Source: Comamonas testosteroni
Lineage (GTDB): Bacteria; Pseudomonadota; Gammaproteobacteria; Burkholderiales; Burkholderiaceae_C
Reading direction: 5' to 3'
Assembly: GCF_030505195.1 (NCBI RefSeq)
Contig: NZ_CP129672.1
Location: forward strand, 1,364,001-1,428,000
DNA: 64,000 nucleotides
Below are positions 17,981-25,610 of the stretch, piece by piece; the stretch's first letter is position 1, and the number at the start of each line of letters is the position of its first letter. Below the pieces are notes generated by a model, which saw nothing but the letters and a program-made list of their open reading frames with translations, ran no database searches and was not told where the DNA came from. The translations under genes and the position numbers were made by a program.

Positions 17981-17996
17981 CGCTCAGCCACCCGCC

Positions 17997-18872
17997 TCAG
18001 CCCGCGCGCTTGACGGCCGCATCGCACCAGCGCTGCGCCACCTGGGGCGAGGTGCTGCAGACGGCATCGTGCGTGACCGTGGTCACGGCGCGCTCCAGCA
18101 GCTGGATATCGGCTTCGTGCTGGCGCGCCACATGGGGGTCTTCAAAGAAGATGGCGCGGTGGCAGCGCTTTTCCAGCACCAGATCGGCAATCTGCGCATC
18201 GCCGCCCAGCGGACCGCTGTTGTAGCGGTCCACCCAGGGCTTGTCGGCAGGCCAGCCTTTGCTCCAGGCCATCTCGTTGAGTTTCTGACCCGTGGTGCCT
18301 GTCCCCACGCGGCGGCGGTAGCGGCTGAGCAGCTCGAAGTTGTGCGCGGCAAAGTCCAGCATGGTGGGCTTCATGGCATCGTGGGCAATCAGCGCCAGCG
18401 TCTGGTTTTCGTAGTCATGAAAGCGGTCGGCATTGCGGTCACGTGCCAGGCCGGCGTGAATGCGCTCCATCTCTATCCAGTCGCGCGTGGAGGCGACGGT
18501 GGAAAGAAAAGGCTTGCCGTGAATCACGCACTGGCGCTTCAAGGCCAGGGCTTCGGGGAAGATGGACGATGGGTCCACCGGATCCATCAGGTAGATGGCG
18601 CCATCAAGGGTGCGCTCGTCTCCCTCCATGCCCACCACCTCGGCCACCAGTCTCATGAGACCGCCCTCGCGGCCGTAGGGATAGCGCACCAGGCCTTTGT
18701 AGCCCTGGAGCATGCTGGCCGCCGTGATGGCGTCATAGGTGCGGCCCACGGTATGAAAGCCGAGTTTGAGCTCGCGAATTCCGGCCTCGCAGGCGCGCAG
18801 CAAGGCAAACAGCGCAGCGTCCTCGGTTTGGTGGTGGAGTTTGTTGGCGGCAAGACCCAGGCAGATCGACAT
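17997..18872 (-). CDS. Methylglyoxal synthase-like protein with two MGS-like domains
   Basis: Methylglyoxal synthase converts dihydroxyacetone phosphate to methylglyoxal and is normally about 150 residues; this protein has 291. The C-terminal half is a full match to the E. coli enzyme pattern: LIAHD (His164), GTGTTG (190-195), SGPLGGDAQI (Asp225), IFFEDP (Asp245), His252 and Asp255, all at the spacing of the catalytic residues. The N-terminal half also looks MGS-like (TVGRTYDAI, YGREGGLMRLV, IYLMDPVDP with Asp97) but lacks the GGD aspartate and the downstream histidine. It is convergent with the DUF5329 gene. The C-terminal half is probably active; the N-terminal half may be regulatory or structural. 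Confidence 0.82.
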   Translation of the reverse strand: MSICLGLAANKLHHQTEDAALFALLRACEAGIRELKLGFHTVGRTYDAITAASMLQGYKGLVRYPYGREGGLMRLVAEVVGMEGDERTLDGAIYLMDPVDPSSIFPEALALKRQCVIHGKPFLSTVASTRDWIEMERIHAGLARDRNADRFHDYENQTLALIAHDAMKPTMLDFAAHNFELLSRYRRRVGTGTTGQKLNEMAWSKGWPADKPWVDRYNSGPLGGDAQIADLVLEKRCHRAIFFEDPHVARQHEADIQLLERAVTTVTHDAVCSTSPQVAQRWCDAAVKRAG

Positions 18873-19055
18873 AGTGAACTAATCCTTCAAACAAGCTTCA
18901 AACGCTCGCAAACCCTGCGCAATCAGCTATCTATTTGCGGTTTGAAACACCCGCAAGAATATCGCCAATTCATGCACCCCAGATGACTGGGGCCGGGTCA
19001 GACAGCCATACTTGCACAGCACTTGACAGCCGCCCTCTTGCGCCGCCCCCTTCTC

Positions 19056-19919
19056 ATGCCCACGACCTCACGCTTCTGGAGCCCCCGCCGCATCGCGGCA
19101 GCACTCGGTCTGGCCTTGCTGCTGGCGCTTGTGAGCTGGGGCATGCGCGAGCTCGATGCCAGGCAGCGGGTCTGGATTTTTCAGCCCAGCGACCGCAGCT
19201 GGCCCGGAGCCAACACGGCCGGCATGCAGGAGCGATGGATAGACTTTCGCAGCCGTGACGGCAGCGCCGCCAGGCTGCACGCCCTGTGGATGCCATCCAG
19301 CGATGCTCGTGCCCCGCTGCTGCTGTTTCTGCATGGTGCGCGCTGGAATGTGGCTGGCTCCTCGCCACGCATACGACGCCTGCAGGCCATGGGCTTTTCG
19401 GTGCTGGCCGTGGACTACCGCGGCTTTGGCAAGAGCAGCCCGGCCCTGCCCTCGCAGGCCTCGGCCGCCGAGGATGCGCGCGCCGCCTGGGACTGGCTGG
19501 GCCGACAGGCCGCAGGCAGGCCACGCTATGTCTTCGGCCACTCGCTGGGCGGTGCCGTCGCTATCGATCTGGCCAGCTCCGTCAAGGATGAAAGCGGGGT
19601 GCTGGTCGAGTCCACCTTCACCAGCATTCCCGATGTGTTCGACTCCATGCGCTGGGGCTGGCTGCCCGTGAACTGGTTGATCACGCAGCGCTTCAACTCG
19701 GTAGGCAGGGTGGCGGACATCGGCTCGCCGCTGCTGGTCGTGCACGGCACGGCCGATCCGCTGATTCCGGCCCGGCTGGGCCAGCAGCTGTTCGATGCGG
19801 CGCGCGAGCCCAAGCGCCTGATCCTGGTCGAAGGTGCCAGCCACCACAACACCCAATCCAAGGCCCTGGCCCAGTATCGCCAGGCCCTGCATGAGCTGTT
19901 CGGCCTGAATCCGCGCTGA
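19056..19919 (+). CDS. Membrane-anchored alpha/beta hydrolase
   Basis: The 287-residue protein has one N-terminal hydrophobic segment (about 13-28, ALGLALLLALVSW) that may be an anchor or signal. The alpha/beta hydrolase fold follows with LFLHGARWN as oxyanion region, nucleophile Ser in FGHSLGGAVA, catalytic Asp in VHGTADPLIP and His in EGASHHN. It resembles the BEM46/YfhR-like serine hydrolases; the substrate is unknown. A TTG at 19023 could extend it by 11 residues. The following MFS gene is 68 bp away. Confidence 0.85.
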   Translation: MPTTSRFWSPRRIAAALGLALLLALVSWGMRELDARQRVWIFQPSDRSWPGANTAGMQERWIDFRSRDGSAARLHALWMPSSDARAPLLLFLHGARWNVAGSSPRIRRLQAMGFSVLAVDYRGFGKSSPALPSQASAAEDARAAWDWLGRQAAGRPRYVFGHSLGGAVAIDLASSVKDESGVLVESTFTSIPDVFDSMRWGWLPVNWLITQRFNSVGRVADIGSPLLVVHGTADPLIPARLGQQLFDAAREPKRLILVEGASHHNTQSKALAQYRQALHELFGLNPR

Positions 19920-19987
19920 GCGGCATCGCTACAGACAGTCTCGTCAGCATACGGATCAATGGGCAGGTTCTGATAGTCTGTCTGGCT

Positions 19988-21253
19988 ATGTCTGCGCCGC
20001 CTGCCCTGAAATCAAAGCCCAATCCCACTCACTCCCTTGATGAGCAAGCGAAGAGTGATCCTGAATCTGCAGTCTTCGTGATTCTCACGCTAGGGCTGCT
20101 GCTGGGTCTTCAGCCGCTGGCAACCGACCTCTATCTGCCCGCCCTGCCACAGCTGTGGCAAGACTTTGGCGCCCCTATCTCGCAGGCCCAGCTGACACTG
20201 ACCGGCTTTTTGCTGGCCTTTGGCTGCTCACAGATTCTCTGGGGCCCGCTGTCGGACAGGCTGGGCCGCCGCCCGGTCTTGCTGCTGGGCATCAGCGGCT
20301 ATGTGATCGCAGCGCTGGGCTGCGCCAGCGCCCAGAGCATGGAGTCCTTGATTGCCTTGCGCAGCCTGCAAGGCGCAGCCCTGGGAGCCGGTGTGGTATG
20401 CGCTCGTGCCGTGGTGCGCGATCTCTACGCACCGCATAGGGGCGCGCAAGTCATGTCCAAGGCGCTGACGGTTCTGGGCGTGCTGGCCTTTCTGGCCCCC
20501 ATCAGCGGCGGCTTGCTCGTGGGCTGGCTGGGCTGGCGCTCCACCATGCTGGCCCAGGCCTTCATGGGCAGCCTGGCCTGGCTGCTGGTGATGCTGCGCT
20601 TCAGGGAGTCGCTTCCCCAGCGCACCCCCGAGGCACTGCAAGCGGGCAATCTGCTGCGCACCTGGTCGCGCATTGTGCGCAACCCCATGTTCCAGGCCTA
20701 CAACCTGCTGACCTGCTTCAGCTATGCAGGGCTGTTCACCAATCTGGCGGCCTCTGCGTTCACCTATATCAACGTGCTGCATATGGAGCGCACGCACTTC
20801 GGGCTGATGCTGGGCGGCAATGCGCTGTGCTACATCGCCGGCACCTTTGCCTGCCGCCGCCTGCTGCGCAGCATGAGCGTGCAGCGCACCGTGGCCGTGG
20901 CAGGAGTGCTGTCGCTGACGGCGGGCTCCATCATGGGCCTGGCGGCCCTGTTCGATCTGCGCAGCATCTGGGCCTATGCCCTGCCTTTTTGCCTCTACCA
21001 GATCGCCCACGGCATTCACATGCCCTGCGGACAAAGCAATGCCATCGCGCCCTTCCCCCAGGCTGCGGGTACGGCCTCGGCCATCAACGGCCTGGTGATG
21101 ATGCTCATGGCTTTTGCCATGGGACTTTGGCTGGGACTGAATCTGGATGGGGACTCCACCATGCCGCTGGCCTTCGGCATCTGGTTCTGGTCGGCCTGCA
21201 CGGCCATCACGGCATGGACGCTGGTGCAGCGTTTTGGCATCAGCAAATCATGA
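19988..21253 (+). CDS. Bcr/CflA family multidrug efflux MFS transporter
   Basis: The 421-residue, about 12-TM protein has the drug:H+ antiporter-1 signatures: ATDLYLPALPQLWQDF in TM1, the loop GPLSDRLGRRPVLLLG between TM2 and TM3, and an RAVVRDLY motif C-like region in TM5, all typical of Bcr/CflA exporters. It probably expels small hydrophobic drugs or amino-acid-like compounds from the cytoplasm. The gene appears to be a separate unit; the AT-rich stretch downstream (21254-21370) looks like the promoter of the next gene. Confidence 0.9.
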   Translation: MSAPPALKSKPNPTHSLDEQAKSDPESAVFVILTLGLLLGLQPLATDLYLPALPQLWQDFGAPISQAQLTLTGFLLAFGCSQILWGPLSDRLGRRPVLLLGISGYVIAALGCASAQSMESLIALRSLQGAALGAGVVCARAVVRDLYAPHRGAQVMSKALTVLGVLAFLAPISGGLLVGWLGWRSTMLAQAFMGSLAWLLVMLRFRESLPQRTPEALQAGNLLRTWSRIVRNPMFQAYNLLTCFSYAGLFTNLAASAFTYINVLHMERTHFGLMLGGNALCYIAGTFACRRLLRSMSVQRTVAVAGVLSLTAGSIMGLAALFDLRSIWAYALPFCLYQIAHGIHMPCGQSNAIAPFPQAAGTASAINGLVMMLMAFAMGLWLGLNLDGDSTMPLAFGIWFWSACTAITAWTLVQRFGISKS

Positions 21254-21370
21254 TTTGAAATAAGATGATTAGGTTATTTAAAAACCAATTTTTATTATTT
21301 TTCTTTTTATAGAGTTTTTTTGAGAATGCCTGGACTGGCCAACGCGCCGCACTTTTTGTGATCTCCAGCC

Positions 21371-22369
21371 ATGCATTCCCGCCGCTCCTTTCTGCAGCAA
21401 TCGCTGCTCGCCGCCAGCTCTGCCGGCTTCTCTTTAAGCTCTCTGGCCAAGGCCGCCGAGATCTCCGCCGTTCCTCAGGCCAGCCGCATTCTGGTGGGCT
21501 TTGGCGCAGGCGGCGGCATCGATCTGCTGGCACGCGTGCTGGCCGAAAGCATCGCCGCACAACTGGGCAAGAGCCACTATGTGGTGGTGGACAACAAGCC
21601 TGGCGCCAACGGCCAGATTGCCGCACAGACGCTGCTCAACGCCCCCAGCGACGGCAGCACCTATCTGATCGCGCCGCTGATCACCCCGGTGCTATCGCAG
21701 ATCGTCTACAAAAAGCCTGGCTACGATCCAGCTCGCGACTTCTCCCCCGTGGGTCTGCTCGCGCATTTCCAGTTCGGTCTGGCCGTCCCCGCCAGGCACC
21801 CGGCGCGCAATATTCAGGAATATGTGGCCTGGCTCAAGGCCAACCCCGACAAAGCCAACTTCGGCAGCCCCGCCGTGGGCAGCCTGCCGCATTTCTTCGG
21901 TCTGCTGCTGGGCGAAGCGGCCGGTGTCAACATCGTGCATGTGCCCTACAAGGGCGGCCCGACCATGATGACGGATCTGATCAGCGGCCAGCTGGCCTCC
22001 GCCATCCAGACCACCAGCGAGCTCGCTCCGCTGCACAAGGAAGGCAAGGTGCGCATTCTGGGCACTTTCGGCAGCCAGCGCGGTCGCGAACTGCCCGATG
22101 TGCCGACCTTTGCCGAAGCCGGCTACCCCAAGGCCACGGGCAGCGGCTGGTACAGCCTGTGGGCACGCAAAGGCACTTCGCCCGAAGCCATTGCCGCGGT
22201 CAACCGCGCCGTCAACCATGCGCTGCTGGACCCCAAGCTGCAGCCCAAATGGGCGGAGCTGTCCCTGCAGCCCGACCCGCGCACTCCGCAGGCGCTGGAG
22301 CAGTTGCGCGTGGCCGAAGTCGCCAAATGGCGTCCCGTGATCAGCAACTCCGGCTTTGTCATCGAATAA
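21371..22369 (+). CDS. Bug/TctC-family solute-binding protein with Tat-type signal
   Basis: The 332-residue protein begins with SRRSFLQQ and a hydrophobic stretch, a twin-arginine (Tat) signal, unlike the Sec signal of the Bug protein at 15929. The mature part has RILVGFGAGGGIDLLARV, FGSPAVGSLPHFFG and HVPYKGGPTMMTDL, the Bug ligand loops. No tctAB genes are adjacent. The sulfatase gene starts 16 bp downstream, so the two are co-transcribed and the ligand may be a sulfate ester or its product. Confidence 0.9.
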   Translation: MHSRRSFLQQSLLAASSAGFSLSSLAKAAEISAVPQASRILVGFGAGGGIDLLARVLAESIAAQLGKSHYVVVDNKPGANGQIAAQTLLNAPSDGSTYLIAPLITPVLSQIVYKKPGYDPARDFSPVGLLAHFQFGLAVPARHPARNIQEYVAWLKANPDKANFGSPAVGSLPHFFGLLLGEAAGVNIVHVPYKGGPTMMTDLISGQLASAIQTTSELAPLHKEGKVRILGTFGSQRGRELPDVPTFAEAGYPKATGSGWYSLWARKGTSPEAIAAVNRAVNHALLDPKLQPKWAELSLQPDPRTPQALEQLRVAEVAKWRPVISNSGFVIE

Positions 22370-22385
22370 GCAGGGCGAAGAACTC

Positions 22386-23708
22386 ATGACCGCACCGAAC
22401 ATCGTTTTCATCCTCGCCGACGATCTGGGCTGGGCCGACCTAGGCGTCTATGGCGCCACCGATTTCAAGACCCCGCATCTGGACCGGCTCGCCGCCCAGG
22501 GCGTGCGCTTCAATCAGGCCTATGCCAACTCGGCCGTCTGCTCGGCCACACGCATTGCGCTGATCACCGGGCGCTATCAGTACCGGCTGCAGGCCGGGCT
22601 CGAAGAGCCGCTGGCACGCCATGGCGCGCAACTCGGCCTGCCGGCCGATCACCCCACGCTGCCATCGCTGCTCAAACAGGCCGGCTACGACACGGCATTG
22701 ATCGGCAAATGGCATCTGGGCAAGCCGCCCTCCTATGGCCCGCAGCGCAGCGGCTACGACTACTTCTTCGGCAACCACAGCGGTGCCATCGACTACTTCA
22801 CGCACAAGCCCGGCGTGGGCGAACAGTTCAGCCCCGATCTGTGGCAAGGCAACGAGCCTGTGCAGCGCACGGGCTACTACACCTACATCCTGGGGGATGA
22901 AGCCACGCGCTATGTGCATGAGCGCAAGGGTCAGGACAAGCCTTTTTTCCTGTCGCTGCACTTCACGGCGCCGCACTGGCCCTGGGAAGGGCCCGAGGAC
23001 GAGCATGTCGCGCACAGCATCAAGGATCTGTTTCACTACGACGGCGGCAGTCTGAAGAAATACGGCGAAATCGTCGAGGCGCTGGACAAGGCCGTGGGCC
23101 AGGTGCTGCAGGCGCTTGATGACAGCGGCCAGGCCGACAACACCATTGTCATCTTCACCAGCGACAACGGCGGCGAGCGCTTTTCCAAGACCTGGCCTTT
23201 CACCGGCCAGAAGACCGAGCTGCTGGAAGGCGGCATCCGCGTGCCCACGCTGCTGCGCTGGAGCGCCCGCATCCGCCCCCAGGTCCAGGAACAGGTCACC
23301 GCCTCCTTTGACTGGCTGCCCACGCTGCTGGCCGCTGCCGGTGCCAGGCCGCACCCGGACTTTCCCAGCGACGGCCAGAACATCCTGCCCATCCTGGAGG
23401 GCAATGCGGCCCCCACCGAGCGCAGCCTGTTCTGGCGCTACAAATCACAGACCCAGCGCGCCGTGCGCCAGGGCCCGTGGAAATACCTCAAGATCAACGA
23501 CAACGAGTTTTTGTTCAATGTGGAGGAGGACGCCCGCGAACGCGCCAATCTCAAGGAGCATCAACCCGAGATCTTTGCCGGACTGCGCAGGCAATGGGAG
23601 CAGTGGAACGAGCAGTTGCTGCCCATCACGGCCGAAAACTACAGCCACGGCCTCTCGCCCGATATTCAGGCCGACCGCTATGTGCCGGCACGACTGATCC
23701 AGGGCTAG
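22386..23708 (+). CDS. Type I sulfatase / arylsulfatase family protein
   Basis: The 440-residue protein has the alkaline-phosphatase-like sulfatase fold: [12 protein letters not shown] at the N-terminus supplies metal-binding Asp12-Asp13. VC52[10 protein letters not shown] is the formylglycine signature (C-x-P/A-x-R with the TG tail), and GKWHLG and TSDNGGE give further metal and substrate ligands. The Cys must be converted to formylglycine by a maturase not found in this window. No signal peptide is visible, so it is probably cytoplasmic. The ATG at 22386 has GGGCGAAGAA ahead; the frame itself opens 10 codons earlier, overlapping the Bug gene. Confidence 0.88.
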   Translation: MTAPNIVFILADDLGWADLGVYGATDFKTPHLDRLAAQGVRFNQAYANSAVCSATRIALITGRYQYRLQAGLEEPLARHGAQLGLPADHPTLPSLLKQAGYDTALIGKWHLGKPPSYGPQRSGYDYFFGNHSGAIDYFTHKPGVGEQFSPDLWQGNEPVQRTGYYTYILGDEATRYVHERKGQDKPFFLSLHFTAPHWPWEGPEDEHVAHSIKDLFHYDGGSLKKYGEIVEALDKAVGQVLQALDDSGQADNTIVIFTSDNGGERFSKTWPFTGQKTELLEGGIRVPTLLRWSARIRPQVQEQVTASFDWLPTLLAAAGARPHPDFPSDGQNILPILEGNAAPTERSLFWRYKSQTQRAVRQGPWKYLKINDNEFLFNVEEDARERANLKEHQPEIFAGLRRQWEQWNEQLLPITAENYSHGLSPDIQADRYVPARLIQG

Positions 23709-23770
23709 GCAGCTCACTAAGTCCCGCCGCTGCCGCAAGGCGGCAGGCTGCGTTATCCTTGACAACCAGC

Positions 23771-23801
23771 AAGAACCAATGACCGACGGCCATTGGTTCT
23801 T
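23771..23801 (+). terminator. Hairpin between the sulfatase gene and miaA
   Basis: A perfect 11-bp inverted repeat aagaaccaatg / cattggttctt with a 9-base loop lies 62 bp after the sulfatase stop. The T-tail is poor (gtgcttt), so terminator is probable rather than certain. Confidence 0.6.
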
Positions 23802-23829
23802 GTGCTTTGACCTGTACGGATTTCGCCCC

Positions 23830-24837
23830 ATGACTGCTGCCCACGCCCTGCCCTGTATCGCCATTGCCGGCCCCACTGCCTCGGGCAAGACTGCGGCAGC
23901 GCTGGCACTGGCCGAGCGGCTGGCGCAACGCGGTCAGAAGGCCGAGATCATCAGCGTGGATTCGGCCCTGGTCTACAAGGGCATGGACATCGGCACGGCC
24001 AAGCCCACTGCGGCAGAGCTGGCCGCCGTCCCGCATCACCTCATCGACATCATCGATCCGCTGCAGGCCTATAGCGCAGCCGAGTTCGTGCGCGACACGC
24101 AGAAGCTGGTCGATGAAATCCGCGCGCGCAACGCCATACCTCTACTGGTGGGCGGCACCATGCTGTATTTCAAGGCGCTGATGGACGGGCTGGACGATAT
24201 GCCCGCCGCCAACCCCGAAGTGCGCGCCATGCTGGACGCACAGGCCGCCGAGCTGGGCTGGCCCGCCATGCATGCCAGACTGGCCGAGGTGGACCCCGTC
24301 ACCGCCGCACGCCTGGCCCCCGGCGACAGCCAGCGCATCCAGCGCGCGCTGGAGGTCTGGCAGGTCTCCGGCAAACCGCTTTCGAGCTTTCACACGACCA
24401 AGAACAAGGCGGGCCCCGCAGAACAGATGGGACTTGCCGCGCTTTTCTCGCTGGAGCCTGCAGAGCGAGCCTGGCTGCACCAGCGCATTGCACTGCGCTT
24501 TGAGCTGATGCTGGAGCAGGGCTTCCTCGACGAAGTGCGCAGCCTGCGGGCGCGCGGCGATCTGCATCTGGATCTGCCCTCGATGCGCTGCGTGGGCTAT
24601 CGCCAGGCCTGGGAAGTGCTGCAAGCGTTTGAAGCCGATCCCGGCAAACCGCTGGACATGGCAGGCCTGCGCGAGCGCGGCATCGCCTCCACACGCCAGC
24701 TGGCCAAGCGCCAGATCACCTGGCTGCGCTCCATGCCCCAGCGCCATGCCATTGCCTGCGATGCGCCGGGCGCCCAGCAGCAGCTGCTGGATGCAGCCAT
24801 GGCGGCTATTGACGCAGCACAGCAGGCCGCAAGCTAG
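23830..24837 (+). CDS. miaA: tRNA dimethylallyltransferase
   Basis: MiaA transfers an isopentenyl group from DMAPP to A37 of tRNAs reading UNN codons. The 335-residue protein begins with a P-loop AGPTASGKT (13-21). It continues with [39 protein letters not shown] and [10 protein letters not shown], all classic MiaA motifs including the tRNA-binding and DMAPP-binding segments. The ATG at 23830 gives the family length. In enterobacteria miaA follows mutL directly; here they are separated. Confidence 0.96.
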   Translation: MTAAHALPCIAIAGPTASGKTAAALALAERLAQRGQKAEIISVDSALVYKGMDIGTAKPTAAELAAVPHHLIDIIDPLQAYSAAEFVRDTQKLVDEIRARNAIPLLVGGTMLYFKALMDGLDDMPAANPEVRAMLDAQAAELGWPAMHARLAEVDPVTAARLAPGDSQRIQRALEVWQVSGKPLSSFHTTKNKAGPAEQMGLAALFSLEPAERAWLHQRIALRFELMLEQGFLDEVRSLRARGDLHLDLPSMRCVGYRQAWEVLQAFEADPGKPLDMAGLRERGIASTRQLAKRQITWLRSMPQRHAIACDAPGAQQQLLDAAMAAIDAAQQAAS

Positions 24838-24875
24838 AGAGCTGCCGCAGCAGCGCCCGTCGTTAAGATCGCTGC

Positions 24876-25610
24876 ATGGCTGCCACCCACTCATCCCACG
24901 CCCACCCACTGCTGCAGGTCAGCGACCTTGCCAAACGCTATGGCGAGGGCGAGGCCCAGACCACGGTCTTCGCGCAGGTGAGCTGCGAGATAGCCGCCGG
25001 CGAATTTGTCGCCATCGTCGGCAACTCCGGCGTGGGCAAGTCCACCTTCCTCAACTGCCTGGCCGGGCTGGACAGCTGGCAGCAAGGCCGGGTTCTGCAC
25101 AGCGGCACGGATCTGTCCACGCTCGATGAAGCCCGGCGCGCCATCTGGCGGCGCGCGCATCTGGGCTTTGTGTTCCAGGCCTTTCATGTCCTGCCCCATC
25201 TCGATGTGGCGCAGAACGTCGCCCTGCCGCTGATGCTGCTGGGCCGCATGGATGGCGAGGGTCAGCAGCGCGTGCAGCAGGTGCTGCAAGCCGTGGGACT
25301 CGCGGGTCTGGGCCAGCGCCTGCCCCAGCAGCTCAGCGGAGGCCAGCTGCAGCGCGTGGCCATTGCGCGTGCCCTGGTGCATTCACCGCCTCTGCTGCTG
25401 GCCGACGAGCCCACGGGCAATCTCGACCCGTCCACTGCCCAGCAGATCATGGATTTGCTGCTGCAGCAAACCCGCGACAACGGCACGGCGCTGGTACTGG
25501 TCACCCATTCCGCAGAAGCGGCCAGACGAGCCGACCGCGTGCTGCGCCTGACGGCAGGCGGCATGCAGGCCGAACTATCCGCATCCCAGCAAACCACCCT
25601 AGGCCTGTGA
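24876..25610 (+). CDS. ABC transporter ATP-binding protein (LolD/MacB/AttE-like)
   Basis: The 244-residue ATPase has Walker A VGNSGVGKST, a Q-loop FVFQAFHVLPHLDV, signature LSGGQLQRVAIARA, Walker B LLLADEPTGNLD and H-loop THS. This is the LolD/MacB/FtsE subfamily that pairs with FtsX-like permeases. Its stop overlaps the permease start (GTGA), so the two are translationally coupled. With the permease and the AttH-like protein it resembles the AttEFGH system; see the findings. Confidence 0.92.
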   Translation: MAATHSSHAHPLLQVSDLAKRYGEGEAQTTVFAQVSCEIAAGEFVAIVGNSGVGKSTFLNCLAGLDSWQQGRVLHSGTDLSTLDEARRAIWRRAHLGFVFQAFHVLPHLDVAQNVALPLMLLGRMDGEGQQRVQQVLQAVGLAGLGQRLPQQLSGGQLQRVAIARALVHSPPLLLADEPTGNLDPSTAQQIMDLLLQQTRDNGTALVLVTHSAEAARRADRVLRLTAGGMQAELSASQQTTLGL

